A program made the translations under genes and the position numbers. Shown here piece by piece: positions 6,373 to 14,316 of a stretch of DNA of 14,316 bases. Source of the DNA: JAHECQ01 sp047638695 (GTDB lineage Bacteria > Actinomycetota > Acidimicrobiia > Acidimicrobiales > SZUA-35); assembly GCA_047638695.1 (NCBI GenBank), contig JBLINY010000111.1, positions 1 to 14,316 of the forward strand, given 5' to 3'. Each line of letters starts with the position of its first letter. The first letter of the stretch is position 1. Below the pieces are notes generated by a model, which was not told the origin of the DNA, did not search any database, and worked only from the letters and a program-made list of their open reading frames with translations.

Positions 6373-8229
6373 GTGACGAATACCGATGTCGGAGCAGAGC
6401 TGATCGACAAGATTGGCTATTCCGCAGACGAGCTGGGCTTCGACCCGACCGAGCTGAAGGCGAAGTATCTCGAAGAACGCGATCGTCGGATCCGAGACGA
6501 CGGTAACGAGCAGTACGTCGAGGTCACCGCCGACTTCTCCGGGTACGTCGAAGACCCCTACGTCGAGCCGGGCTTCACTCGTGAGCCCATCTTCGACGAG
6601 GTCGAGTTCACCATCATTGGTGCTGGCTTTGGTGGTCTGCTGATGGGGGCCCGGCTGCGCGAACAGGGATTCGAGAGCATTCGGATGGTGGAGAAGGCCG
6701 GCGACGTCGGCGGCACCTGGTATTGGAATCGGTATCCGGGAGCGGCCTGTGACGTCGAGTCCTATGTGTACCTGCCGCTGCTCGAAGAGATGGGCAACAT
6801 CCTGCCCACCACGAAGTACCCATTCGCTCCCGAGATCTTCGAACATTCCAAGCGCATCGCTCGTCACTTCAACCTCTATGAGGATGCACTGTTCCAAACT
6901 GGCATCAGCGAGCTGCGGTGGGACGAGTCGATAAACCGCTGGATCGTCAAGACTGACCGCGGTGACGAGTTCCGCACGCAGTTCATCGCTATGGCGAACG
7001 GCCCGCTGAATCGCCCAAAGCTTCCCGGTATTCCCGGGATCAACGAGTTCGAGGGCTACACGTTCCACACCTCTCGTTGGGACTACGGATACACCGGCGG
7101 TGACTCCAAGGGCGACATGGAGAACCTGAAGGACAAGGTCGTTGGCATCATCGGCACCGGGGCCACAGCTGTGCAGTGCATCCCTCATCTTGGCGCCTCG
7201 GCCAAGGAGCTGTATGTGTTCCAACGAACCCCGTCGTCGGTGGACTACCGAGACAACGCTCCAACCGACCCCGAATGGGTCGCGTCGCTGAAGCCCGGTT
7301 GGCAACAGGAGCGGATGGACAACTTCAACATCTGTGTCGAGGGCGGCGAAGTAGATGTCGACATGGTCAAGGACGGCTGGACGAAGATCTTCCGGAACCT
7401 GACCGGCAAGGTCGCAAAACAGGCGAGCAAGAAGCTAGGTCGTCGCCTTACCCCTGCCGAGCGAGGTCAGCTGATGGAACTCGCCGACTACATGCAGATG
7501 AACAGCGTCCGCGATCGGGTTGACGAGATGGTCGATGACCCCGAGACTGCGGAGAAGCTCAAGCCTTGGTACCGCCAGTTCTGCAAGCGACCCTGTTTCA
7601 ACGACGAATACCTCCAAACGTTCAACCGCGACAACGTCACGCTCGTCGACACCGATGGCAAAGGCGTGCAGCAGCTGACCGAGAACGGCGTGGTCGTCGA
7701 CGGCGAGGAGTACAAGGTCGACTGCTTGGTGTTCGCCACCGGTTTTGAGGTGGGCACCAGCTACACCCGTCGGGCCGGCTACGACATCATTGGTCGTGAC
7801 GGTGTGACCCTGTCAGAGAAATGGGCAGACGGTCTGCGCACCTTCCACGGTCTGCAGTCGAACGGCTTCCCCAACTGCTTCTTCATCGGATTCACCCAGA
7901 CCGCTGTGTCGGTCACCGTCCCCATGGCCCTCAACGAACAGGCCAAGCACGTTACCTACATGATGAACGAGGCCCGCGAACGTGATGCTCAGATCATCGA
8001 GGCGACCGTCGAAGCCGAGGACGCCTGGGTCGAAGAGATCCGCGTTGCGCTGACCGTCGGGAGCCGCTTCTACCGTGAGTGCACTCCCGGGTATTACAAC
8101 AACGAGGGCAAGCTACAGAGCCCACTGGGCCTCTTCGCCGGCACCTACGTCAAGGGTCCACTTCGGTTCTTCAAGCTGCTCGAAGACTGGCGCTCGACTG
8201 GTGAGCTAGAGGGCGTCGAGCTCAACTGA
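6373..8229 (+). CDS. Flavin-containing (Baeyer-Villiger-type) monooxygenase
   Basis: The 618-residue protein has the complete layout of class B flavoprotein monooxygenases of the cyclohexanone/phenylacetone type. It has an FAD-binding Rossmann motif GAGFGG (residues 83-88), then 'GGTWYWNRYPGAACD' (113-127), the Baeyer-Villiger fingerprint F-x-G-x3-H-T-x2-W as 'FEGYTFHTSRWD' (226-237), an NADPH-binding motif GTGATA (261-266) and the closing 'FATGFEVG'. Such enzymes use NADPH and O2 to insert oxygen next to a ketone, giving an ester or lactone; the substrate here is unknown. The roughly 80-residue N-terminal extension before the Rossmann fold is as in the larger members. GTG at 6373 is chosen since CAGGGGGCAAC precedes it; an upstream ATG at 6220 would add 51 low-complexity residues. 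It converges on the CMD gene, 68 bp away. Confidence 0.88.
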   Translation: MTNTDVGAELIDKIGYSADELGFDPTELKAKYLEERDRRIRDDGNEQYVEVTADFSGYVEDPYVEPGFTREPIFDEVEFTIIGAGFGGLLMGARLREQGFESIRMVEKAGDVGGTWYWNRYPGAACDVESYVYLPLLEEMGNILPTTKYPFAPEIFEHSKRIARHFNLYEDALFQTGISELRWDESINRWIVKTDRGDEFRTQFIAMANGPLNRPKLPGIPGINEFEGYTFHTSRWDYGYTGGDSKGDMENLKDKVVGIIGTGATAVQCIPHLGASAKELYVFQRTPSSVDYRDNAPTDPEWVASLKPGWQQERMDNFNICVEGGEVDVDMVKDGWTKIFRNLTGKVAKQASKKLGRRLTPAERGQLMELADYMQMNSVRDRVDEMVDDPETAEKLKPWYRQFCKRPCFNDEYLQTFNRDNVTLVDTDGKGVQQLTENGVVVDGEEYKVDCLVFATGFEVGTSYTRRAGYDIIGRDGVTLSEKWADGLRTFHGLQSNGFPNCFFIGFTQTAVSVTVPMALNEQAKHVTYMMNEARERDAQIIEATVEAEDAWVEEIRVALTVGSRFYRECTPGYYNNEGKLQSPLGLFAGTYVKGPLRFFKLLEDWRSTGELEGVELN

Positions 8230-8297
8230 CGACTTGCAAGAGAGACAGTTGGAAGAGAGGCAGTCGGCTTCTCGCTGTCGCCGTGCGCTCGTCGTTC

Positions 8298-9110
8298 TCA
8301 GAGGGAGAGAACTTCGTCGGCCACGGTGGCGGCGTTGAAAGCCGATGGAAAGCCTGAGTAGGGGCCGGTTTGGTTGATCACCTCGACGACTTCGCCGCTG
8401 GTCAACCCGACGTTGAGTGCCGAGCGGAAGAACTTCCGCTGCTGGCTCTCCATTCCCAGCGCGGTGAAGGCTGCCACAGAACAAATCATGCGCTCTCTGA
8501 CGGTCATGCCCGGTCGTTCCCAGATCTCCCCATACATGTATTGGGTCGCCACCGACCCATACAGTCCGGATGCGGCAGATTCGGCGTTGGCGTAGCCGCC
8601 GGCCGCTCGCTCGGCGTGCAGCGTCTGTTTCATCTGCTCGCCGCGTTCCATTAGGGCTTCGAGACTGAGCTCTTGGTGGGTCAGATCGACCTCGGGGCGG
8701 GGCAGCGATTGCTCGTCCAACACGGCGCCCACGACTTCGAGGGAGTTGATGGCGCTCGGCATACCGGCGTACATGGCGCAATGCAGCATGACCTCTTGGA
8801 CCAGTTGAGGACTGCGGCCGAGGTGTAGTGCGGCGCCGATGTACGTGCGGAGTTGGGGAAGGTATTGCATCGAGGTGAGCGCGGCCAGTGTTGCCAGCAC
8901 TCGGTCTTGGAGGGGGAGTCCGGGGCGGGACCACACTCGCCCGAAGACGACCTCGTCGGTGAGGTGGTGGAAGCCGGGAATCGGCTCGGTGTCGCCACGA
9001 TCGTTGAGGCCGAGCTTGTTTCGAATCGCTGCTCCGGCCGAACGGAGCTCGGTTCGAGATTCCATCGCCGTGCGCTCGGCTGCTTTGTTGGGAGCGCGGT
9101 CGGGAGTCAT
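8298..9110 (-). CDS. Carboxymuconolactone decarboxylase (CMD)-family protein with two CMD domains
   Basis: A 270-residue protein with two tandem CMD/AhpD-like domains. Domain 1 (about 55-135) carries 'EVMLHCAMYAGMPSAINSLE' with the typical E-x3-H-x3-Y-x-G-x-P pattern (E106, H110, Y114). Domain 2 (about 193-268) has the same pattern with Gln in place of His ('EVINQTGPYSGFPSAFNA'). Single CMD domains act in protocatechuate breakdown (PcaC) or as AhpD-type peroxidase partners using a CxxC pair; no CxxC is present, so an AhpD-like redox role is unlikely. The true substrate is unknown. ATG at 9110 is used, with ATG at 9065 as alternative; neither has a strong ribosome binding site. It starts 41 bp after the MFS gene on the same strand, so the two are probably cotranscribed. 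A broken homologue of its 3' end lies at 3577-3756. Confidence 0.85.
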   Translation of the reverse strand: MTPDRAPNKAAERTAMESRTELRSAGAAIRNKLGLNDRGDTEPIPGFHHLTDEVVFGRVWSRPGLPLQDRVLATLAALTSMQYLPQLRTYIGAALHLGRSPQLVQEVMLHCAMYAGMPSAINSLEVVGAVLDEQSLPRPEVDLTHQELSLEALMERGEQMKQTLHAERAAGGYANAESAASGLYGSVATQYMYGEIWERPGMTVRERMICSVAAFTALGMESQQRKFFRSALNVGLTSGEVVEVINQTGPYSGFPSAFNAATVADEVLSL

Positions 9111-9151
9111 GACCCGATGGTAGTTCCGCCGTGAGATCAGCTAGCGGGTCT

Positions 9152-10438
9152 TCAGTCCCCAGCAAGCTGACTGCGCTTTGGAGGAGCCGGCGGGGTCGAG
9201 AGAAGGAACCAGACGCTTCCAAGGGCGGCAACCGCAGCGAGGATGATGAAGCCAAGCCGGTAGTCGCCGGTGCGGTCTCTCAACACTCCGGCAAGGACGG
9301 GACCAATGACCATTCCCGTCATCACGATCATCGAGGAGAATCCCATGATTTTGCCGAAGGAAGTCGCGCCGAAGTAGTCGGCCCGCATTGCCGACTGAAT
9401 CGGGCCCCTCACACCCCACGCCAACCCATTGAAGAGCACGAACAGCCACACGAACAGCCAGCTGGAGGCCAAGGCGAGAAGCAGCATGCCGAGCCCATGA
9501 CCGAGCATCGCGATCGTGACCATCAAACGCTTGTCGAATCGGTCTCCGAGGATGCCACCGAGCATCTGACCGACGCCCATCATGGCTGGCAGCATGCCGA
9601 CGACGAATGCGGTGTGGAGAGTCGAGAAACCTCGCTCCTCCTCGAGATACAGCCCGAGGTGTGCCATGGATGCCCCGACGACCAAGAGCGCCGATGCATG
9701 CCCCAGGCTGATGAACCAAAACGCCCGAGTTCGAAGCGCCTCGCTCGCCGTGAAGTGAACCCGGCTGACCGTCGTTGGCATGGGGGCTTCGTCGTGATCG
9801 ATTGTCTCGGGGTCGATGCCGTCGATGAACTGGCCGATGTCCTCGGGTCGCTTGTCGAAATGGCGTGACAGGGGCAGGATCACCGCCAGCGTGAGACCCG
9901 CTGACAGCACCGAGGTTGTCCGCCAGCCGAACTGTTGGAGTGCAATCCCGACAAGGAACGTGAAGGCGCCACCGACGGCAAATCCCATTTGGGCTAGTGC
10001 AAGTGCCCGGGCGCGCTTTCGTTCGAACCAGTTCACGATCGAGACCGTGATGCCCAGGAAGCCGGCCAAACTAGACCCGAGAGACACCAGCAAATAGAAG
10101 ATGTAGAACTCGACGAGCGAGTCGACCGTGGCGAAAGCAACGAGCCCGATGGCCATGATGACCGCACCGATGCGTAGCACCGTCCGCGGCCCCCAACTAT
10201 CGGTCATCCATCCCTGAAGTGGGCCTAGTAGTCCGCTTTCGGCCCGGTTGAGCGCGAATGCGGCGCCCAAGGCACTTGCGGACCAACCGAACTCATCGCG
10301 AAGTTCGACTGCGATCAGCGCGAACGCATTGAAAACGAGGCCGCTATGGAGCGCCTGGATGGTGAACCCGCTGCGGACAATTCGCCATCCGTTAAACGGG
10401 AGATCATCTACTTGGGTTCTAGCGAGGGCCATCGTCAC
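9152..10438 (-). CDS. MFS transporter, oxalate/formate-antiporter or monocarboxylate-like branch
   Basis: A 428-residue protein with about twelve membrane segments. MFS motif A is clear in the first half as 'GPLQGWMTDSWGPRTVL' (72-88) and its counterpart in the second half as 'GGILGDRFDKR'. The opening 'NGWRIVRSGFTIQAL' and the segment 'ISIVNWFERKRARALAL'-like loop (reading 'VNWFERKRARALALAQMG') resemble the OFA/monocarboxylate group, which carries small organic acids across the inner membrane. A polar loop of about 40 residues separates the halves. GTG at 10438 is chosen because AGGGGA lies about 8 bases upstream; ATG at 10432 is the alternative. It is the first gene of a likely two-gene unit with the CMD protein, which suggests uptake of a compound handled with that enzyme or with the monooxygenase. 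The cargo is inferred, not seen. Confidence 0.85.
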   Translation of the reverse strand: MTMALARTQVDDLPFNGWRIVRSGFTIQALHSGLVFNAFALIAVELRDEFGWSASALGAAFALNRAESGLLGPLQGWMTDSWGPRTVLRIGAVIMAIGLVAFATVDSLVEFYIFYLLVSLGSSLAGFLGITVSIVNWFERKRARALALAQMGFAVGGAFTFLVGIALQQFGWRTTSVLSAGLTLAVILPLSRHFDKRPEDIGQFIDGIDPETIDHDEAPMPTTVSRVHFTASEALRTRAFWFISLGHASALLVVGASMAHLGLYLEEERGFSTLHTAFVVGMLPAMMGVGQMLGGILGDRFDKRLMVTIAMLGHGLGMLLLALASSWLFVWLFVLFNGLAWGVRGPIQSAMRADYFGATSFGKIMGFSSMIVMTGMVIGPVLAGVLRDRTGDYRLGFIILAAVAALGSVWFLLSTPPAPPKRSQLAGD

Positions 10439-10659
10439 CCATGGTCCCCTAAATACGTAGGTTTCTGCGATTCGAGAAGGTCATCTGGGTCACGCCTGTA
10501 ACGCCGATTGTCAGGCTGGGGTGTAGCCCACGGAGAATGCGATGAGTAGCTCGGTCATGGTGATGTCGAACGGCACCGTTGCGTTGTTCACTAATGACGA
10601 TCACCTGGCGACCGATGCTGGTTCACGCCGACCGTTTCCAGCGAAGTGACGCCAGCAAC

Positions 10660-11803
10660 ATGAGCCAGATCGATAATCGGGAGTATCGGATCGAGACCGC
10701 CCGGCTCGCCATGTTGATTCCCGCTGTCAGAAGGTCGTTCCTCACCAGCGCCCTCTCGATTGCGATCTTCTCGGCGCTGCTCATCCGCTTCAGCCCGATC
10801 GGGCTCCCGCTGTGGCTACTTTTACGCGCCTCAGTCTCGGGCGTGGGTCTGGTCGTGATTCGTCGACTCTCTTCGCCAACCGCGACATCATCCCAACAAC
10901 AGGCCGCAATGGTGAAACTCCTGGCGGCGAGCGGCGTGGTATAGGGCTTAATCCCGGCCTTCGTACAACCGTCAGAGCCCGAGTGGCGGGCAGTGACGGT
11001 TCTGTGGCTCTTCGGGAACCAGTCCGTGATCACCGCAGCCTGCTCCGCGTCGCAGGGAGCCTTTCGAGCCGCCGCCGGCTCGGTCACCCTCGTCGGCGCG
11101 ATGGCTATTGCCAGCACCGGCGACTCCTTCGGATACGTGCTCGCCGCACTTCTCCTGCTCGGAGGGCTGTACTCCGCAAGCATCTCGATTGCCATCCACC
11201 GTGTCGTGACCGTCGCAATCGAGGGGCAACTCGAAACAGCCGCGTGAGCTGCATCGCTCACCCAGCGACAAGTCGAACTGGAATCGATGAACCGGACACT
11301 CGATGAACTGGCCAGTCGAGATGGTCTCACGAGGCTGCAAAACCGTCGAAGCTTGACCAAGTCAGTCGCTGACGACCATGGCCGACTACGCGGAGATTGT
11401 TGGCTTGGGTTTATTGACCTGGACCGGTTCAAGGACATCAACGACACCCTCGGTCATGCCATCGGTGACCTCGTCCTGATCACGGTGGCAGAACGGTGGT
11501 CGAGACTCCTCCCTCAGAGCGCAATGCTTGCCCGCACCGGCGGGGACGAATTCGCGCTCTTTATTCCCGACGCAACCGCAGAGGACGCACTGGAACTCTC
11601 CCCGGCGACTCATCGACGCGTTGACCGTACCGATCGAGGTCGATCGTGAAGCCTCGGTCGAGGTTTCATGTTCGATCGGCATATGTCGCGGCATGGCCGG
11701 CGAACCGTTCGCATCGGCAATGTCGAGGGCGGATTCCGCACTCTACGAAATGAAGAGCAGCGGCCGTAACGGGGTCGTTGCATTGTCGGCGACAAGCGAC
11801 TGA
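10660..11803 (+). pseudogene. Membrane-anchored GGDEF diguanylate cyclase, broken by two stops and a frameshift
   Basis: One continuous protein of about 380 residues can be read if three lesions are repaired: TAG at 10942-10944 (probably from TGG, between 'AASGVV' and 'GLIPAFV'), TGA at 11245-11247 (probably from CGA, after 'GQLETAA') and an extra C in the CCCC run at 11600-11603, which shifts the frame between 'EDALELS' and 'RRLIDALTVPIEV'. The first 190 residues hold about five or six membrane helices, followed by a short linker and a GGDEF domain with 'FIDLDRFKDINDTLGHAIGD' and an intact GGDEF motif (codons 11539-11553). Such enzymes make cyclic di-GMP from two GTP. The inhibitory RxxD site before GGDEF is absent. 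The start ATG at 10660 ('MSQIDNREY') is likely but has only a weak binding site. The active-site motif survives but no full-length product can be made without readthrough. Confidence 0.85.
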
Positions 11804-12025
11804 CTTGGTGACATCATCGGCTTCCTCGTTGCCTCTGAACGAAACCCGCGTCTCGGCAGCCCGCGTGGCCTACCGAGATCTGGCCAACGTCATCATCACC
11901 GACGTCGCTCCGCCGATTGAGATCGCCGAGTGCAGCCTTCGGGGAACGCTCCTACGAGCGGGTGCCGACCTTGATGGCGCCCGAGCCCGCGCATAAGCAC
12001 GACTGAACGAACCGAATACGGTGGC
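11804..12025. other. Spacer with a possible small ORF
   Basis: Between the broken cyclase and ilvD. A plus-strand frame from GTG at 11808 to TAA at 11994-11996 encodes 62 residues ('DLANVIITDVAPPIEIAECS' in its middle) that I do not recognise; no clear ribosome binding site. The region should contain the ilvD promoter, but none was identified with confidence. Confidence 0.3.
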
Positions 12026-13729
12026 GTGATGAATGAACAAACAGTCAAGCTGAACATCCACTCGTCACGGATCACTCAGCCCAAGAGCCAAGGTGCCTCC
12101 CAGGCGATGCTCTTGGCCACGGGTCTGAGCCAGTCGGACCTGGACAAGCCCCAGATTGGTATCGCAGCATGCTGGTTCGAGGGCAACCCGTGCAACATGC
12201 ACCTCGACGGCCTGGGTCTCCACGTGAAACGCGGCGTCGTCGACTCGGGTCTCGTCGGTATGCGATTCAACACGATTGGTGTCTCCGATGGCATCTCCAT
12301 GGGAACCGATGGCATGTCGTACTCGCTACAGAGCCGCGACCTGATCGCCGATTCGATCGAGACGGTCGTGGCGGCCCAGTGGTACGACGGCCTTGTGACG
12401 TTGCCCGGATGTGACAAGAACATGCCTGGCTGCGTTATCGCGATGGGGCGCCTCGACCGGCCGGCGATCATGGTCTACGGCGGCACGATACGGGCAGGCT
12501 GCGGGACCATCGGGGGCGTCGAAGAGAAGCTCGACGTCGTGTCTGCCTTCCAGAGTTACGGGCAGTTCCTCGCGGGGACGATTACAGAAGAAGAACGTCA
12601 GACGATTGTGTCGTGTGCCATTCCCGGGGCTGGTGCGTGCGGCGGGATGTATACCGCAAACACGATGGCCACCGCTATCGAAGCGATGGGCTTGAGCCTG
12701 CCGCACTCGTCAAGCACCCCCGCTGACGACCCCGCCAAGGTCCAGGAGTGTGTCGCTGCCGGCGCAATGATGGAAATGCTCCTCTCGGAGGGATTGACGC
12801 CGCGCCAGATCGTCACCCGCGAGTCGCTCGAGAACGCAATGGTGGTGACCATGGCACTGGGTGGATCGACCAACGCGGTGTTGCACATGATCGCGATCGC
12901 CCGCGCATTCGAGCTCGACCTGACCCTCGACGACTGGCTCGCAACGAGCGCACGAGTGCCACTGCTCGCCGATCTCAAACCGTCAGGACAGTACGTGATG
13001 GAAGACCTCCATGCCGTTGGTGGGGCTCCTGGTGTGATGCGGTACCTGCTCGACGAGGGGATGCTCGACGGCGACCAGATGACAGTGACCGGCAAGACGT
13101 TGGGCGAGAACCTGTCCGAGGTGCCTCGCCTCCTCAAGGATCAAGACATTGTTTCGTCGCTCGAGAACGCAGTGAAGTCGAGGGGTCATATCTCGATCCT
13201 GCGCGGCAACCTCGCGCCTGGCGGCGCGGTGGGCAAGATCACCGGCAAGCAGGGACTGCTCTTCACAGGGCCAGCGCGTGTGTTCGACTCTGAAGAAGAC
13301 ATGATCGCGGGGCTCGAAGAAGGTCGGATCCAGTCGGGCGATGTGATTGTGATTCGCTACGAGGGTCCCAAGGGTGGACCGGGAATGCCCGAGATGCTGA
13401 CGCCCACCAGCGCGCTTGCAGGAGCGGGCTTCCTCGACGATGTCGCGTTGATCACCGACGGACGCTTCTCCGGTGGAAGCCACGGTTTCATTGTTGGACA
13501 CGTCGTTCCCGAGGCCCAAGAAGGCGGCCCGATCGCTCTGGTGCGTGACGGGGATGTCATCACGATCGACGACGAGACCCATGAGATGACCGTGGCGATC
13601 ACCGACAGCGAACTCGCTGCCCGTGCCGAGCAATGGGTGGCACCACCGTTCAAGGCCACGTCGGGCACGTTGTGGAAGTACATCCGCCTCGTCGAAGACG
13701 CATCGAACGGCTGTGTCACCGATGGTTGA
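12026..13729 (+). CDS. ilvD: Dihydroxy-acid dehydratase
   Basis: This 567-residue cytoplasmic enzyme catalyses the last shared step of valine and isoleucine synthesis (and feeds leucine and pantothenate): dehydration of 2,3-dihydroxy-isovalerate or -methylvalerate to the 2-oxo acid. Length and motifs match IlvD throughout. Three cysteines fit the [2Fe-2S] ligands of the family: C56 in 'EGNPCNMH', C129 in 'LPGCDKNMPG' and C205 in 'GAGACGGMYTANTM'. K131 in the same DKNMPG motif is the usual metal-site lysine. The C-terminal signature 'DGRFSGGSHGFIVGHVVPEA' carries the serine thought to act as base. The start is GTG at 12026 or ATG at 12029, after a weak GGTGG. It is not next to other branched-chain synthesis genes; it stands alone between the broken cyclase and dnaK. 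Confidence 0.96.
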   Translation: MMNEQTVKLNIHSSRITQPKSQGASQAMLLATGLSQSDLDKPQIGIAACWFEGNPCNMHLDGLGLHVKRGVVDSGLVGMRFNTIGVSDGISMGTDGMSYSLQSRDLIADSIETVVAAQWYDGLVTLPGCDKNMPGCVIAMGRLDRPAIMVYGGTIRAGCGTIGGVEEKLDVVSAFQSYGQFLAGTITEEERQTIVSCAIPGAGACGGMYTANTMATAIEAMGLSLPHSSSTPADDPAKVQECVAAGAMMEMLLSEGLTPRQIVTRESLENAMVVTMALGGSTNAVLHMIAIARAFELDLTLDDWLATSARVPLLADLKPSGQYVMEDLHAVGGAPGVMRYLLDEGMLDGDQMTVTGKTLGENLSEVPRLLKDQDIVSSLENAVKSRGHISILRGNLAPGGAVGKITGKQGLLFTGPARVFDSEEDMIAGLEEGRIQSGDVIVIRYEGPKGGPGMPEMLTPTSALAGAGFLDDVALITDGRFSGGSHGFIVGHVVPEAQEGGPIALVRDGDVITIDDETHEMTVAITDSELAARAEQWVAPPFKATSGTLWKYIRLVEDASNGCVTDG

Positions 13730-14206
13730 GCGAACTCGGCCAGTTCTCTGCACAGCCAGATGAAGCCCGACCGTACAAACGAAGCCCGATTCAGCTCCGC
13801 CGTCGACACCGATGTCGTACGGATCATCGAACGAGCCGAGGAGGGCACACACGAATGAACTTCAATCGGCACCCGTTGCGTTGATCGGTCGGCTGGCGCG
13901 TTTCAGCGGTCTTGGTGCAGGTATGTCGGTCAGATGGCTTCCCCGAGTTCATCGAATGCTGCCGCCAGGCATAGAACGACGCGACATCACTGACGGAGCG
14001 TGCTGGTCGTTGCTGGATGTGACGCTATTGCGTCTCGCCCACAGAGCAGGACGCCGCCGTCTGGCTCAGCGGATGCTCGTCCGCGTTTGAAGGCAACGCA
14101 GCGCCGCGATCGGAGCCGGTTTGGGGAGTGGGACTTTGGGCTCTGCCATAGACGACTTGGGACAACGAGTCTGAGAGGAGTTCGACACTTCAACGGAGAA
14201 ACACTC
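13730..14206. other. Intergenic region before dnaK
   Basis: The 477 bp between ilvD and dnaK contain no gene I can support. A 32-codon plus-strand ORF at 13760-13858 ('MKPDRTNEARFSSAVDTDVV' then an acidic tail) has plausible codon use but no recognisable domain. A second frame at 13812-14090 (92 codons, Arg-rich) is also unrecognised. The last 100 bp should carry the dnaK heat-shock promoter. I looked for the CIRCE (TTAGCACTC-N9-GAGTGCTAA) and HAIR (CTTGAGT-N7-ACTCAAG) operators and found no good match. Confidence 0.4.
14195..14198 (+). promoter_or_regulatory. Ribosome binding site of dnaK
   Basis: GGAG eight bases before the ATG at 14207 fixes the dnaK start. Confidence 0.7.
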
Positions 14207-14316
14207 ATGGCACGTGCAGTAGGTATTGATCTCGGTACGACCAACTCAGTGGTTGCGGTCATGGAAGGTGGACAGCCGACTATCGTTCCCAATGCTGAAG
14301 GAGACCGCACGACCCC
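14207..14316 (+). CDS. dnaK: Molecular chaperone DnaK, N-terminal fragment (3' end outside window)
   Basis: The first 36 complete codons are present and the frame is open to the window edge. The protein begins MARAVGIDLGTTNSVVAVME, the phosphate-1 loop of the Hsp70 ATPase domain; 'IDLGTTNS' binds the ATP phosphates. 'GGQPTIVPNAEGDRTTP' follows as in all bacterial DnaK proteins. DnaK is the cytoplasmic Hsp70 chaperone that folds and disaggregates proteins with GrpE and DnaJ. The start ATG is supported by GGAG eight bases upstream. In actinobacteria dnaK usually leads a dnaK-grpE-dnaJ-hspR operon; the rest would lie to the right of this window. Confidence 0.95.
   Translation, partial: MARAVGIDLGTTNSVVAVMEGGQPTIVPNAEGDRTT

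Noticed and set aside
6340..7305. Minus-strand ORF (321 codons) antisense to the monooxygenase
   Set aside because: The plus strand encodes the Rossmann and Baeyer-Villiger motifs; the antisense frame shows no domain and is a GC-driven shadow.
8206..9255. Long minus-strand ORF (349 codons) overlapping the CMD gene in another frame
   Set aside because: It is an Arg/Ser/Pro-rich shadow of the high-GC CMD gene; the CMD frame has clear domain motifs and this one has none.
10942..11247. Recoding (stop-codon readthrough as Trp, Arg, pyrrolysine or selenocysteine) in the cyclase gene
   Set aside because: The stops are of two kinds, sit at ordinary non-catalytic places, and are joined by a frameshift; decay is simpler.
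12983..13852. Minus-strand ORF (289 codons) antisense to ilvD
   Set aside because: It mirrors the ilvD codon pattern and has no recognisable motif.
14100..14206. HspR (HAIR) or HrcA (CIRCE) operator before dnaK
   Set aside because: Half-site-like words (CTTGGGA, GAGTCTGAG) occur but spacing and symmetry do not fit either consensus.
1..14316. CRISPR arrays, phage genes, toxin-antitoxin pairs, defence genes
   Set aside because: No regularly spaced repeats and no matching domains were seen on either strand.

Overview
The window reads as chromosomal DNA from a high-GC actinobacterium. Acidimicrobiia is my best guess, by inference only. The evidence is strong G/C at third codon positions, GTG starts behind GGAG-type ribosome binding sites (DHH protein, flavin monooxygenase, second MFS transporter, IlvD), a short ORF with the actinobacterial DUF2510 signature, and the overall flavour of the acyl-CoA, monooxygenase and IlvD proteins. 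No rRNA, tRNA, CRISPR array or phage gene was found.

Left part (1-2912): the C-terminus of an enoyl-CoA hydratase, a convergent EamA/DMT-type exporter (minus strand), a 323-bp spacer, then a Bcr/CflA-type drug exporter of the MFS (plus strand).

Broken block (2913-5103): about 1.1 kb holds only remnants, followed by a decayed IS3-family element. The remnants are a short DUF2510-like ORF, a 180-bp relic of the 3' end of a carboxymuconolactone decarboxylase (CMD) gene whose intact homologue lies 4.6 kb away, a short stretch that reads like the start of an IS3 DDE domain, and a perfect 32-bp palindrome 16 bp outside the IS end. The IS (about 4021-5103) has 28-bp imperfect inverted repeats and an intact orfA. 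Its orfB carries a frameshift, a stop and an internal deletion that removes catalytic residues.

Metabolic block (5177-10438): a DHH-family phosphoesterase (minus) is divergent from a Baeyer-Villiger-type flavin monooxygenase (plus). This converges on a minus-strand pair, an MFS transporter followed 41 bp later by a two-domain CMD-family protein. Together they look like uptake and oxidation of an unknown cyclic or ketone compound, but the substrate cannot be read from the sequence.

Right part (10445-14316): a membrane-anchored GGDEF diguanylate cyclase gene broken by two in-frame stops and one frameshift, then intact dihydroxy-acid dehydratase (ilvD), a 477-bp spacer without a convincing gene, and the first 36 codons of dnaK, cut by the window edge.

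I see no clearly new multi-gene system. The most notable signals are the CMD relic, the two-strand-coding palindrome beside the IS, and the decayed diguanylate cyclase.
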